Shown here piece after piece: positions 17,079 to 26,721 of a stretch of DNA of 64,000 bases (positions are counted from its first letter, which is position 1; each line of letters opens with the position of its first letter). The notes below the pieces were generated by a model. That model saw nothing but the letters and a program-made list of their open reading frames with translations. It ran no database searches and was not told the origin of the DNA. The DNA is from Gammaproteobacteria bacterium (lineage in GTDB: Bacteria; Pseudomonadota; Gammaproteobacteria; Pseudomonadales; Porticoccaceae), in assembly GCA_016191205.1 (NCBI GenBank), contig JACPPB010000007.1, positions 1 to 64,000 on the forward strand, written 5' to 3'. Both the position numbers and the translations under genes were made by a program.

Positions 17079-17493
17079 CGCGGCCACCCTGCTGCTGGCG
17101 GCCACCCTGCTCGGCGGCTGCGCCACCAGCAAGGAGAAACTGCTGCCGCACGGCTACAGCACCATGCTCGACATCTGGCATCGGGAGACCGGCGGCGGCG
17201 CGGGCGGTGGCCAGGCCGCGCGGCAACTGCTCGATGCGCGCCAGGGCCTGCGCCGGCCGCTGGTCGAGGCCGATGTGCGGGCGGCGCCCGGCGTGCAGGC
17301 GCGCTACACCCGAACCGCGCAGGACGAGATTCACCGCCAGTTCCACCGCCTGCCGAACCCCGATCTGGTGATGTACGTGTTCCCGCACCTGGCGGGCACC
17401 GACCCGGTGCCGGTGCCCGGTTACAGCACGGTGTTCCCGCTCTACCAGCGCGTGCAGTACGCGATGCCGGGCGAGCGCGTGGAGGACTACTGA
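17059..17493 (+). CDS. ICE lipoprotein, TIGR03751 family
   Basis: A 144-residue lipoprotein with lipobox LLGGC at residues about 17-21 after a hydrophobic signal. It is therefore probably anchored in the outer membrane, like the VirB7/TraV-type lipoproteins that cap the core complex. The mature part contains HGYSTMLDIWHRETGGG and a proline-rich C-terminal half (MYVFPHLAGTDPVPVPGYST). Overlaps both neighbours. Confidence 0.85.
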   Translation: MPRIWIDAATLLLAATLLGGCATSKEKLLPHGYSTMLDIWHRETGGGAGGGQAARQLLDARQGLRRPLVEADVRAAPGVQARYTRTAQDEIHRQFHRLPNPDLVMYVFPHLAGTDPVPVPGYSTVFPLYQRVQYAMPGERVEDY

Positions 17494-20381
17494 TGGCCTG
17501 GTCGCTGCCGTGGTCGCGCAAGTCCGGCGCATCGCCTGCCGACGCCGTGGATGCGGCCGATGATGCCTGGGCACGGCACGTGACGGCCTTGGCCGCACAG
17601 GGTGTCGCCGAGCCGGGCAGCGTGCTCGGCCGGGGCAGGCGCAGGCCGGCCACCCAGGCCGACCACGATGCGCTCTATGGCGTCGCGCCGTCGTTCGCGG
17701 ACTTGCTGCCCTGGGTCGAGTACCTGCCCGGCACCCAGTGCATGTTGCTGGAAGATGGCCGGTCGGTGGCGGCCTTCTTCGAGCTGGCGCCGGTCGGCAC
17801 CGAGGGCCGCGAGCTGGCCTGGCTGTGGCAGGCGCGCGATGCGCTGGAGAACGCCCTGCAGGATGCCTTCGACGAGTTGGACGACAATCCCTGGGTGGTG
17901 CAGCTCTACGCCCAGGACGAGGCCGACTGGGACAACTATCTGCGCTCCCTGGCGAACTATGTGCAGCCCCGTGCGCAGGGCAGCGCGTTCAGCGACTTCT
18001 ACCTGCGCTTCTTCGCCCATCACCTGCGGGCCATCGCCAAGCCGGGTGGCCTGTTCGAGGACACCACGGTGACGCGCCTGCCGTGGCGCGGCCAGATGCG
18101 GCGCGTGCGCATGGTGGTCTACCGCCGCACGTCCGTGGCCCCGACCCCACGGCGCGGCCAGTCGCCCGAGCAGGCGCTGACCACGATCTGCGACCGCCTC
18201 GTCGGCGGGCTGGGGAATGCCGGCGTGAAGGCCCGGCGCCTCGGCGCGGCGGACATCCACGCCTGGCTGCTGCGCTGGTTCAACCCGAATCCGACCCTGC
18301 TCGGCGCCACCGCCGAAGACCGGGAACGCTTCTACGCGCTGACCCGCTACCCGGAAGAGCGGGAGGAGGGCGAGATCGAACTCGCCAGCGGCACCGACTT
18401 CGCGCAGCGCCTGTTCTTCGGCCAGCCCCGTTCGGAAGTGTCCAGCGGCCTGTGGTTCTTCGACGGCATGCCGCATCGGGTGATCGTGATGGATCGCCTG
18501 CGCACGCCACCTGTGACGGGCCATCTGACGGGCGAGACGCGCAAGGGCGGCGATGCCATGAACGCGCTGTTCGACCAGATGCCCGAGACCACGGTGATGT
18601 GCCTGACGCTGGTCGCCACGCCCCAGGACGTGCTGGAGGCGCACCTCAACCACCTCGCCAGGAAGGCCGTCGGCGAGACGCTGGCCTCGGAGCAGACCCG
18701 GCAGGACGTGCAGCAGGCACGCGGCCTGATCGGCAGCGCACACAAGCTCTACCGCGGCGCGCTGGCGTTCTACCTGCGCGGCCGTGACCTAGCCCAGCTC
18801 GATGCGCGCGGTCCGCAACTCGTCAACGTGATGCTCAACGCCGGCCTGCAACCGGTACGCGAAGAGGACGAGGTGGCGCCGCTGAACAGCTATCTGCGCT
18901 GGCTGCCGTGCGTGTTCGACCCGGCTGCCGACAAGCGCCAGTGGTACACCCAGCTCATGTTCGCGCAGCACGCGGCGAATCTGGCGCCAGTCTGGGGCCG
19001 CAGCCAGGGCACGGGGCATCCGGGCATCACGTTCTTCAACCGCGGCGGCGGCCCGATCACCTTCGATCCGTTGAACCGCCTCGACCGGCAGATGAACGCG
19101 CATCTGTTCCTGTTCGGCCCCACGGGTTCGGGCAAGAGCGCGACGCTCAACAACATCCTGAATCAGGTGACGGCGATCTATCGGCCGCGCCTGTTCATCG
19201 TCGAGGCGGGCAACAGCTTCGGCCTGTTCGGCGACTTCGCGGCACGGCTGGGTCTCACCGTGCATCGGGTGAAGCTCGCGCCGGGCGCGGGCGTCAGTCT
19301 GGCGCCGTTCGCCGACGCCCGGCGGCTGGTCGATACGCCGAGCCAGGTACGGACGCTGGACGCCGATGCGCTCGACGAAAACCAGCTCGATGCCGGCATG
19401 GCCGTGGAAGGCGACGAGCAGCGCGACGTGCTCGGCGAGCTGGAGATCACTGCGCGACTGATGATCACCGGCGGCGAGGACAAGGAAGAAGCGCGTATGA
19501 CGCGCGCCGACCGCAGCCTGATCCGCCAGTGCATTCTCGACGCGGCCCAGCATTGCGTGGCGGACAGACGCTCCGTGCTCACGCGCGACGTGCGCGACGC
19601 GCTGCGCGAGCGCGCCAGCGACACCACGCTGCCGGAGATGCGGCGCGCACGGCTGCTGGAGATGGCCGACGCCATGGACATGTTCTGCCAGGGCGTGGAC
19701 GGCGAGATGTTCGACCGGCCCGGCACGCCGTGGCCCGAGGCGGACATCACCATCGTGGACCTGGCCACCTTCGCGCGCGAGGGCTACAACGCCCAACTCT
19801 CGATTGCCTACATCTCGCTCATCAACACCGTCAACAACATCGCCGAGCGCGACCAGTTCCTGGGCCGCCCGATCATCAACGTGACGGACGAAGGCCACAT
19901 CATCACCAAGAACCCGCTGCTCGCGCCCTACGTGGTCAAGATCACCAGGATGTGGCGCAAGCTCGGCGCCTGGTTCTGGCTCGCCACGCAGAACCTGGAC
20001 GACCTGCCGAAAGCGGCCGAGCCCATGCTCAACATGATCGAGTGGTGGATCTGCCTGTCGATGCCGCCCGATGAAGTCGAGAAGATCGCGCGCTTCCGCG
20101 AACTCAACGCGTCGCAGAAGGCGCTGATGCTCTCGGCGCGCAAGGAGGCCGGCAAGTTCAGCGAGGGCGTCATCCTGTCCAAGTCGATGGAAGTGCTGTT
20201 CCGCGCCGTGCCGCCCAGTCTCTACCTGGCGATGGCGATGACCGAGCCCGAGGAGAAGGCCGAACGCTTCCAGTTGATGCAGCAGCACGGCATCAGCGAA
20301 CTGGATGCCGCCTTCCGCGTGGCCGAGAAGGTCGACCGTGCGCGAGGCATCGAACCTCTGGCGCTGGACACCTTGGCCTGA
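17493..20381 (+). CDS. Conjugative transfer ATPase, VirB4/TraC-like (PFL_4706 family)
   Basis: A 962-residue cytoplasmic ATPase. The N-terminal half (residues about 1-480) resembles the TraC/VirB4 membrane-facing domain; the C-terminal RecA-like domain has Walker A FGPTGSGKSATLNNIL near 545 and Walker B IINVTDEGHIITKN near 790, followed by an arginine/glutamine region (WFWLATQNLDDLPKAAEP). VirB4 proteins power pilus assembly and substrate transfer. Length matches the PFL_4706-type ATPases of this ICE class. The ATG shares one base with the upstream stop. Confidence 0.93.
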   Translation: MAWSLPWSRKSGASPADAVDAADDAWARHVTALAAQGVAEPGSVLGRGRRRPATQADHDALYGVAPSFADLLPWVEYLPGTQCMLLEDGRSVAAFFELAPVGTEGRELAWLWQARDALENALQDAFDELDDNPWVVQLYAQDEADWDNYLRSLANYVQPRAQGSAFSDFYLRFFAHHLRAIAKPGGLFEDTTVTRLPWRGQMRRVRMVVYRRTSVAPTPRRGQSPEQALTTICDRLVGGLGNAGVKARRLGAADIHAWLLRWFNPNPTLLGATAEDRERFYALTRYPEEREEGEIELASGTDFAQRLFFGQPRSEVSSGLWFFDGMPHRVIVMDRLRTPPVTGHLTGETRKGGDAMNALFDQMPETTVMCLTLVATPQDVLEAHLNHLARKAVGETLASEQTRQDVQQARGLIGSAHKLYRGALAFYLRGRDLAQLDARGPQLVNVMLNAGLQPVREEDEVAPLNSYLRWLPCVFDPAADKRQWYTQLMFAQHAANLAPVWGRSQGTGHPGITFFNRGGGPITFDPLNRLDRQMNAHLFLFGPTGSGKSATLNNILNQVTAIYRPRLFIVEAGNSFGLFGDFAARLGLTVHRVKLAPGAGVSLAPFADARRLVDTPSQVRTLDADALDENQLDAGMAVEGDEQRDVLGELEITARLMITGGEDKEEARMTRADRSLIRQCILDAAQHCVADRRSVLTRDVRDALRERASDTTLPEMRRARLLEMADAMDMFCQGVDGEMFDRPGTPWPEADITIVDLATFAREGYNAQLSIAYISLINTVNNIAERDQFLGRPIINVTDEGHIITKNPLLAPYVVKITRMWRKLGAWFWLATQNLDDLPKAAEPMLNMIEWWICLSMPPDEVEKIARFRELNASQKALMLSARKEAGKFSEGVILSKSMEVLFRAVPPSLYLAMAMTEPEEKAERFQLMQQHGISELDAAFRVAEKVDRARGIEPLALDTLA

Positions 20382-20394
20382 CGGGAGCGACACG

Positions 20395-21138
20395 ATGCGC
20401 ATGCCTTCATTCGCCCGCCGTCATCCCCGGATCGGTCTGCTGATCGTGGCGACGATTGGGGTTGCCTCGTGGATGCTGCTGCGCGCGCCGCATCCGGCAA
20501 CCGAGCCCGTGTCCCTGGCCGCCGCCGGGTCCGAAGCGTCGAAACCGGCCGGCCCGCCCTGGCTGTATGGCCGTGCCGATGCGCGCTTCACGGTGGTCGG
20601 GTACGCCGACCTGGAGTGTCCGTACTGCCGGGCCTACTTCCCCGCGCTCAAGGGCTGGATCGACGCCCATCCCGAGGTGAACTGGCAGTGGCGCCACCTG
20701 CCGCTGTCCATGCACGAGCCGGCCGCGACCGCCGGGGCACGCCTGGCCGAGTGCGCGGGCGAGGCGGGCGGACATGCCGCATTCTGGCAGGCCGTGGCGT
20801 GGCTCCAAGCGAACCCCCGTGGCGACGGCCAGGGCCTGCCGGAGGGCCTGCGCTATCCCGACCTCACGCCAGCCCTGCAGGGTTGTCTCGACAGCGAGCG
20901 CCCCGATGCGGTGATCCGTGCCCAGGCGGCGGAAGCGGCAGGGCAGGGCATCGCGGCCACGCCGGCCCTGCAACTGCGCGACCGCGAGTCCGGCAAGACC
21001 CTCCTGCTGCACGGCCCCGTCGAAGGCGATGCCCTGCTGTCGGCGATCGACCTGCTCGCCGCCGGCACCACGACCGCAGCCGAGCCCGCCCATTCCCCAG
21101 ACATGCCCGCCGGCGTTGCCGGCGGCATGCCCAGGTAG
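20395..21138 (+). CDS. DsbA/DsbG-like thioredoxin-fold protein of the ICE
   Basis: A 247-residue protein taken from the ATG at 20395, 14 bases after the VirB4 stop and preceded by GGGAG. It has an N-terminal membrane anchor (residues about 12-26), a proline-rich stretch, then a thioredoxin fold with the active-site motif CPYC in GYADLECPYCRAYFPALK and a cis-proline region GIAATPALQL. It probably makes or repairs disulfide bonds in the cysteine-bearing periplasmic transfer proteins, as DsbC/TrbB-type proteins do in other conjugation systems. Confidence 0.85.
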   Translation: MRMPSFARRHPRIGLLIVATIGVASWMLLRAPHPATEPVSLAAAGSEASKPAGPPWLYGRADARFTVVGYADLECPYCRAYFPALKGWIDAHPEVNWQWRHLPLSMHEPAATAGARLAECAGEAGGHAAFWQAVAWLQANPRGDGQGLPEGLRYPDLTPALQGCLDSERPDAVIRAQAAEAAGQGIAATPALQLRDRESGKTLLLHGPVEGDALLSAIDLLAAGTTTAAEPAHSPDMPAGVAGGMPR

Positions 21139-21271
21139 CCATCGATCTTCAAGGCTGCGGCGCGGCTCGTCCGCGTTGATCGAAACCCGTTCGCATCGCA
21201 TCCCTTGACGCGAACAGCCACCGCATCCGCGGTGGTGGATGCCCGCTCGTCACCCGTTCCATCCCCATCGT

Positions 21272-21297
21272 CCCCAGGAGGGTTTGCCCTCCAGGGG
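21272..21297. promoter_or_regulatory. Inverted repeat upstream of the RadC-like gene
   Basis: CCCC-A-GGAGGG, a TTTG loop, then CCCTCC-A-GGGG: a 10-base-pair stem with a single A/A mismatch, 36 bases before the RadC start. No T tract follows, so it is not a standard terminator. It could be an operator or an mRNA hairpin; the 195-base gap around it otherwise shows no gene. Confidence 0.55.
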
Positions 21298-21333
21298 CAG
21301 GCGCCCTCCGATCTCATCCATTGGAGGTTCGCC

Positions 21334-21828
21334 ATGTCTCTCGTCATCGCCGACTCCCGCCCGGAGTCGCTCACCCTGCTCGCCGCCCAGCACGAGGACT
21401 GGATCATCCGGCAGGCCATCACCCTGCTGGAGAACCGCGTGTTCAAGGCCGGTCCAGCGCTGGGCAGTCCCGCCGCCGTGCGCGACTACCTGCGCCTGAA
21501 ACTGGTCGCGGAGCCGAACGAAATCTTCGCCGTCGTGTTTCTCGACAACCAGCACCAGGTGCTCGCCTTCGAGCCGCTGTTCAAGGGCACGGTCGACCAG
21601 ACTTCGGTGTATCCGAGGGTGGTGGTCCAGCGTGCGCTGGCGCTCAACGCCTCGGCGCTGATCCTGGCGCATCAGCACCCCTCGGGGACCACCGAGCCAT
21701 CGGCCGCTGATCGTGCGATCACCGAGCGGCTGAAGAGCGCCCTGGCCACCGTCGATGTCCGGGTGCTGGACCACTTCATCGTCGGCAAGGGCAGCCCGTA
21801 CTCGTTCGCCGAAGCCGGCTTGCTGTAG
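21334..21828 (+). CDS. RadC-like JAB-domain protein (mobile-element type)
   Basis: A 164-residue member of the RadC/YeeS group. It has the JAMM-type metal motif as AHQHPSG with a downstream aspartate (SAADRAI) and the [18 protein letters not shown] helix-strand, but lacks the N-terminal HhH region of chromosomal RadC. The usual motif is HNHPSG; here the middle residue is Gln, which does not bind metal. TTGGAGG lies seven bases before the ATG. Short RadC forms are common in ICEs and genomic islands; their function is not settled. A terminator follows. Confidence 0.85.
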   Translation: MSLVIADSRPESLTLLAAQHEDWIIRQAITLLENRVFKAGPALGSPAAVRDYLRLKLVAEPNEIFAVVFLDNQHQVLAFEPLFKGTVDQTSVYPRVVVQRALALNASALILAHQHPSGTTEPSAADRAITERLKSALATVDVRVLDHFIVGKGSPYSFAEAGLL

Positions 21829-21861
21829 CAGCACCAGCGGACGCGCATTCATGTCATCACC

Positions 21862-21890
21862 ACGGGAGCCATTGGCTCCCGTTTCCTTTC
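21862..21890 (+). terminator. Rho-independent terminator after the RadC-like gene
   Basis: ACGGGAGCC, ATT loop, GGCTCCCGT: a perfect 9-base stem followed by TTCCTTTC, 33 bases after the stop codon. It should separate the RadC-like transcript from the TIGR03757 group. Confidence 0.75.
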
Positions 21891-21996
21891 GCCGACCCGC
21901 CGAGAAATCGGGACTGACCGGTTTCGGTTTCTTTGTCGTCCCCTGATCTGCGTTGCGCTCGACTACGAGTCTGCATCGACTCCGCGGAGGCGCGAC

Positions 21997-22446
21997 ATGC
22001 CGGCTCATTCCCTCAACCTTCCTGCCGCTTCGCGGCGCCCCCTGGCCACGAGGCTGGCCGCTGGACTGTGCGCCGCGCTGCTCGGTCCCATCGCGGCGGC
22101 CGCCGATGTGCTCATCGTCACCGACAGCCGTCATCCGGTGCAGGCCCCGGCCGGCGTGCGGATCATCGAGCTGGACCAGGCCACGCGCATCGAGGTCGAA
22201 CTCGCCGCGCACCTGCCGGCCGACCCGCAACAGGCCGCGGCCCTGGTGCGGCAGCGGTTGCATGACGGCGGCGAGGCGCTCCAACGCCGCATCGGCCATG
22301 CCTACCAAGGTGTCGCGGATGCCTGGGGACTGGGCATCGCCAAGATTCCCGCCGTGGTGGTCGATCGACGCTACGTGGTCTACGGCGAGCCCGACGTGCC
22401 CCGCGCCGTCGCGCGCATCAAGGCCTACCGGAGCACGCAGCCATGA
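21997..22446 (+). CDS. ICE protein, TIGR03757 family (DUF1525)
   Basis: A 149-residue exported protein with a signal segment (RLAAGLCAALLGPIAAAADV) and a thioredoxin-like C-terminal half ending GIAKIPAVVVDRRYVVYGEP, as in TIGR03757 proteins. It opens the second block of transfer genes (03757, 03756, 03755). Its stop overlaps the next start as ATGA. A periplasmic role with the TraU/TraW-like proteins is inferred. Confidence 0.85.
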   Translation: MPAHSLNLPAASRRPLATRLAAGLCAALLGPIAAAADVLIVTDSRHPVQAPAGVRIIELDQATRIEVELAAHLPADPQQAAALVRQRLHDGGEALQRRIGHAYQGVADAWGLGIAKIPAVVVDRRYVVYGEPDVPRAVARIKAYRSTQP

Positions 22447-23387
22447 GTCTCCTGCTGGCATCCCGGCGCCTGCGCGCCACCGTCGCCTCGCTGCTGCTGA
22501 GCACGGCCACGTCGACGTTCGCCCTGGACACCGCCACCATCGTCTCGTCGGCGCTGTCCCCTGACTGCCTGGAGTACCGCGTCGCGGGTATTTGCTACTG
22601 GCTGCACTGCACGCTGACGGGCTGCACCGTGCGTACCTCGGTGAAGGTGCGGCACTACGTCCCCGACGCGGTGGTGTCCAGCTATTCCAACACCGGCGAG
22701 AACCCCTGGGTGGAAGTGCGCGCGATGAGCATACCGAACCCGACGGCTCAAGGTGGAGGTGACGGCACGACAAACGAGGAGCATGAGAACAACCTGGCGA
22801 AGTTCAAGAACGCCGACGTGATCGGCCATCCGGGCGCGACCATCTTCAGCCAGTTCGTCAGCCAGTTGGGCTACATCTGCGCCGGTGCTGGCACGGCGTT
22901 CATGCCGTATCTGTTGAGCACCTTCGATACCGTCGCCTGGCGCTACAACATCCCCGAGGCCCTCTATCCCGAAGCGCTGATTCCTGGCATGCGCGAGATC
23001 GGCACCCGCACCGGACTGCATCTCTGGGGCAACGTCTATCCGAGGGGCGGCTTCCTGCATCACGTGGACGACCACAAGGCCGCCGCGGTCGTGGCGCAAC
23101 GGGCCGGCGACATCGTGACGCGGCGCGGCCAGGTTCACGTCTACCAGTCGCTGCTCGCCAACGCGCGCCCCGGCTACTGGCCAGCGGGAGCCCTGGTGGA
23201 AAGCGATGCCTCTACCGGCAAGTGGCAGGAACTCGCGCCCACGCTCCGGAGCACTTGCGCGGTGTTCCCGCACAACCGACTGCGCGTACAGGCCCAGCAG
23301 GGCGACTACGCCTGGGCGTTGTGGCGCCCGTATAGCTGCTGCGGGCGGCGCGGCCAAGTGTTCCTTGGCAGCATCGACTTCAACTGA
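22443..23387 (+). CDS. ICE protein, TIGR03756 family (TraU-like)
   Basis: A 314-residue exported protein: signal peptide (LRATVASLLLSTATSTFA), then a cysteine-rich domain (SPDCLEYRVAGICYWLHCTL, YSCCGRRGQVFLGSIDF) typical of TraU-type periplasmic proteins of conjugation. Many cysteines fit with the Dsb-like protein encoded in the same element. ATGA overlap upstream, 10 bases to the next gene. Confidence 0.87.
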   Translation: MSLLLASRRLRATVASLLLSTATSTFALDTATIVSSALSPDCLEYRVAGICYWLHCTLTGCTVRTSVKVRHYVPDAVVSSYSNTGENPWVEVRAMSIPNPTAQGGGDGTTNEEHENNLAKFKNADVIGHPGATIFSQFVSQLGYICAGAGTAFMPYLLSTFDTVAWRYNIPEALYPEALIPGMREIGTRTGLHLWGNVYPRGGFLHHVDDHKAAAVVAQRAGDIVTRRGQVHVYQSLLANARPGYWPAGALVESDASTGKWQELAPTLRSTCAVFPHNRLRVQAQQGDYAWALWRPYSCCGRRGQVFLGSIDFN

Positions 23388-23397
23388 GGGCCGGCTG

Positions 23398-24807
23398 ATG
23401 AAGACATGCTCTTTCCTCGCACGAGCCTGGGACGTTGCACCGTCGGCAAGCAGCCTCTTGCTTGCCGCTGTCCTGACCCTCACGAGCAGCGCGCTGTGGG
23501 CACAGACCAGCGTCGGCGACTACGGCGTCCATCATCGCGGCAGCGTCATCGGCGATGACGTGCTGTACAGCATCGGCGGCGGTCAAGCCGTCTCGATGGG
23601 GCCGGTCGGGCACATGCAGAGCATCGGGGTCGGCATCGGCTGGAACAGCAATTTGATCTGCGGCGACATGAACCTCAGCACGACGATCCAAAACCAGCTC
23701 AACGGGATCACACAGGGTTTCCAGGCGATCATGAGCAGCGTGATCCAGAACGCCACCGCCGCTGTGGCGTCGCTGCCGGCGCTCATCATCCAACGTGCCG
23801 ATCCGGGCTTGTACAACCTGTTGACGAACGGCATCTTGCAGGCGCGTCTGGATTTCGACCGCTCGAAGCTGACATGCCGCGCGATCGCCGAGCGCATGGC
23901 CGACATGGCCGGCGGCCAGTTGGGGTGGGACCAGTTGGCCGAAGGTATGGCGCTCAAGCAGGCAGTGGCCAGCACCGATGCGGTATCGGCCATCGAACAA
24001 GCCGAAGCCAGCCGTGGCAACGACGGCGTACCCTGGGTGGGAGGCGGCAATGCCGGCGGCGGCGGACAGCCGCCCGTGCGCATCGTCGGCGACGTGACCC
24101 GCGCCGGCTACAACCTGCTCAACGGCCGTGGCGCGACCGATGCCTCACCGATCGATAGCGTAACCTGCGGCAATCGCCTGGTCTGCCAGACTTGGGCGTC
24201 GCCAGACGCGGCCGTCGCCTGGGCGACACGCGTGCTCGGCGAACACGAACAACGTACCTGCGAAACCTGCGTCAAGACGCAGACCGTCGCTGGTGTGGGC
24301 CTGACACCACTGATTCAGGAAGAGTACGAAACCCGGCTGGAGGCACTGCGGGATCTGGTTACGGGCGTCAGTGCCACCACCGTCGCCAACCTCGATGCGG
24401 CCGGCAGCAACTCGTTGCCGATCACGCGCGGCGTCATCGAGGCGCTGCGCGACGAACCGGACCAGGACATCCTGGCGCGACGCCTGGCCTCCGAAGTCGC
24501 GTTGTCCAGCGTGCTGGAGAAGGCCCTGCTGTTGCAGCGGACCTTGCTCGCCGGCCGCAAGGAACCGAATGTCGCCGCCAACCAGCTCGCGCAACAGGCC
24601 ATCACGCATGAAAGCGGCTTGTTGGAACAGGAGATCGACAATCTCAAGACCGAGTTGGAACTGCGGCGCGAACTGGCGAACAACTCGCCGATGGCGATCA
24701 TCCAGCGCCACAGCACCCGCGCCGCCGGCTCGCGCGGCATCTTCGAGGGTGACACCACGCGCGACCGGCTGCGGGAGGTCCAGAAACCGCGGAGCGCTAC
24801 ACCATGA
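23398..24807 (+). CDS. ICE protein, TIGR03755 family (PFL_4711)
   Basis: A 469-residue exported protein read from the ATG at 23398 (GGGCCGG upstream); a signal peptide ends near residue 36 (LTLTSSALWAQ). The body resembles TraH/TIGR03755 proteins, with a cysteine cluster (CGNRLVCQTWA, RTCETCVKTQTV) and long helical C-terminal segments (ETRLEALRDLVTGV, LEQEIDNLKTELELRRELAN). It is a core periplasmic transfer component by position. The stop overlaps the next start as ATGA. Confidence 0.87.
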   Translation: MKTCSFLARAWDVAPSASSLLLAAVLTLTSSALWAQTSVGDYGVHHRGSVIGDDVLYSIGGGQAVSMGPVGHMQSIGVGIGWNSNLICGDMNLSTTIQNQLNGITQGFQAIMSSVIQNATAAVASLPALIIQRADPGLYNLLTNGILQARLDFDRSKLTCRAIAERMADMAGGQLGWDQLAEGMALKQAVASTDAVSAIEQAEASRGNDGVPWVGGGNAGGGGQPPVRIVGDVTRAGYNLLNGRGATDASPIDSVTCGNRLVCQTWASPDAAVAWATRVLGEHEQRTCETCVKTQTVAGVGLTPLIQEEYETRLEALRDLVTGVSATTVANLDAAGSNSLPITRGVIEALRDEPDQDILARRLASEVALSSVLEKALLLQRTLLAGRKEPNVAANQLAQQAITHESGLLEQEIDNLKTELELRRELANNSPMAIIQRHSTRAAGSRGIFEGDTTRDRLREVQKPRSATP

Positions 24808-25157
24808 GCCGGCTGGCCTGGCTGCGGCTGCCATGGCTGTTCAACCACCGCGTCGGCGTGGCACTGCTGTGGACCTTGCTGGTGGTGGCCGCGGCTGTGG
24901 CGGTGAACATCACCGGCATCCACCTGGTCGGCGGCGTCGAGGGCTGGCAGCACTGGCTGCAGGCGCACGCCGGCCAATTCTTCGTGTGGCGGCTGTGCCT
25001 CTACGGGGCGACGGCCTATGGCTGGTGGTGGATGCGCCGGCGCCTGCTGCGACGGGAGCCGTCCCGCGAGGCGCGTCAGCGTCTGCTGCGCACGGAGATC
25101 GCGGCCGTGATCGCCGTAGCCGCGCTGGAAGCCAGCCAACTGCTGCGGCACGGCTGA
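24804..25157 (+). CDS. Small ICE membrane protein, unassigned
   Basis: A 117-residue protein with two hydrophobic segments (about residues 18-40 and 60-75), then a basic stretch (RRRLLRREPSREARQR) and a final hydrophobic helix. It sits between the TIGR03755 and TraG genes, where related elements carry a small conserved membrane protein. I do not recognise a named family. Translationally coupled by ATGA to the upstream gene, so likely part of the transfer operon. Confidence 0.7.
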   Translation: MSRLAWLRLPWLFNHRVGVALLWTLLVVAAAVAVNITGIHLVGGVEGWQHWLQAHAGQFFVWRLCLYGATAYGWWWMRRRLLRREPSREARQRLLRTEIAAVIAVAALEASQLLRHG

Positions 25158-25172
25158 GACCGGGAGGCGGGC

Positions 25173-26693
25173 ATGACGCTCTACACCACGGACTACCTAG
25201 AGTATTACCTTACCCTGGTGGCCTGGGTGGTCAACAACGGCATCTGGAGCATCCTCGTGGCCAGCGGCGTGTTCGCGCTGCCGTTCGTGGCCATCGTGAT
25301 CCAGGAATGGCTCAAGGCCCGCAGCGAAGGTGCGGACGAGGGCAACAAGGGCGTGCTGTCGTCGATGCGCATCGAGAACCGGGTGTGGGTGGCGATCGTG
25401 GTCATCATGTTCGCCGGCATCCCGTTCATCCCGGTGGATCTCGCCACGATCAGGTTCGACACCACGCGCTCCGCGCAATGCCAGGTCAGCGTCCCGCTGC
25501 CCAACGACACGGGCTGGGCCAACGTCTACACCACGCTCGACAACCAGAGCGCGCTGGTGCCGGTGTGGTGGTTCTTCATGCACGCCATCTCGAAGGCGGT
25601 CACGGGCGCCGCGGTGGCGGCGATTCCCTGCGGCACGGACCTGCGTCAGATTCGCATGGATGTCGATGCCACGCGCATCGACGATCCGGTGCTGGCACAG
25701 GAGGTCGCCGACTTCACGCACGACTGCTATGGGCCGTCGCGCGCCAAACTGTTCATGAACCGACCGACGCTCTCCGACGAGCAGATGAACGACGTGACCT
25801 GGATCGGGTCGAGCTACTTCCTCGACACGCCCGGCTTCTATGACACCTATCGCTCCAAGACCCCACGCACGGCCTGGCCCTACGACGCGACCCGCGATGC
25901 AGGGCTGGCACAGGTGGACAGCGGCGGCGGCTATCCGTCCTGCCGACAGTGGTGGGTCGATGGCGACCAGGGGCTGCGCAGCCGGCTGCTGGCACAGGTC
26001 GACCCGGACCTGCTGACCCGCATCGGGCGCTGGGCTGGCTTCCTGTCGCAGAGCGAGGTCAATGACTCGGTGATCCGCGCCGTCGTCTCACCGCGGCAGC
26101 AGAAGATGAACCAGGGCACCGTCTACACCGATTACGGCGGCCAGATCGACAAGACGCTGCCGAACATCGTCACGCGCGGCGCGGGCGACCTGGGGCTGAC
26201 CGTGGGCTCGCTGGCCTTCTTTCCCGCGATGGACGTGGTGCGCCAGGCGCTGCCGATGGTGCTGACCATGCTCAAGATGGCGCTCGTCATCTGCATCCCG
26301 CTGGTGCTGCTGATCGGCACCTACGACCTGAAGACGGTGGTGACGGTGAGCTGCGTCCAGTTCGCGCTGTTCTTCGTGGACTTCTGGTTCCAGCTCGCGC
26401 GCTGGATCGACAGCACGATCCTGGACGCGCTCTACGGCTGGCATTCGCCGCACAGCAACTTCAACCCGCTGATGGGGTTGAATAACGCTTTCGGCGATAC
26501 GCTGTTGAATTTCGTGATGGCGATGATGTTCATCGTGTTGCCGACGTTCTGGGTGATGGCATTGGCTTGGGCAGGCGTGCGCACGGGAAACTTCCTGGGC
26601 GGTCTCATCACCGGCACGTCCGATGCGAAGTCGGCTGGAGGTAGTGGCTCTCGCCTTGCGATGACGGCCGTATCGAAAGGTGTCGCGAAGTAG
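25173..26693 (+). CDS. traG: TraG-like conjugal transfer protein
   Basis: A 506-residue polytopic inner-membrane protein with membrane segments near residues 15-45, 70-90 and, after a long periplasmic loop (about 110-330), near 350-440 (MVLTMLKMALVICIPLVLLI). It matches the TraG N-terminal-domain family that closes the transfer block in this ICE class and is involved in mating-pair stabilisation in F-like systems. GGGAGG lies six bases before the ATG. Convergent with the DUF3742 gene. Confidence 0.88.
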   Translation: MTLYTTDYLEYYLTLVAWVVNNGIWSILVASGVFALPFVAIVIQEWLKARSEGADEGNKGVLSSMRIENRVWVAIVVIMFAGIPFIPVDLATIRFDTTRSAQCQVSVPLPNDTGWANVYTTLDNQSALVPVWWFFMHAISKAVTGAAVAAIPCGTDLRQIRMDVDATRIDDPVLAQEVADFTHDCYGPSRAKLFMNRPTLSDEQMNDVTWIGSSYFLDTPGFYDTYRSKTPRTAWPYDATRDAGLAQVDSGGGYPSCRQWWVDGDQGLRSRLLAQVDPDLLTRIGRWAGFLSQSEVNDSVIRAVVSPRQQKMNQGTVYTDYGGQIDKTLPNIVTRGAGDLGLTVGSLAFFPAMDVVRQALPMVLTMLKMALVICIPLVLLIGTYDLKTVVTVSCVQFALFFVDFWFQLARWIDSTILDALYGWHSPHSNFNPLMGLNNAFGDTLLNFVMAMMFIVLPTFWVMALAWAGVRTGNFLGGLITGTSDAKSAGGSGSRLAMTAVSKGVAK

Positions 26694-26721
26694 GGAGCAC
26701 TCTTTCGCGCTGATGCGGCGG

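Noticed and set aside
16789-17653. Long minus-strand frames over the transfer genes (for example 15540-17132 and 18789-20402)
   Set aside because: They are shadows of the + strand ICE genes, with arginine/glycine/histidine-rich text and no motifs.
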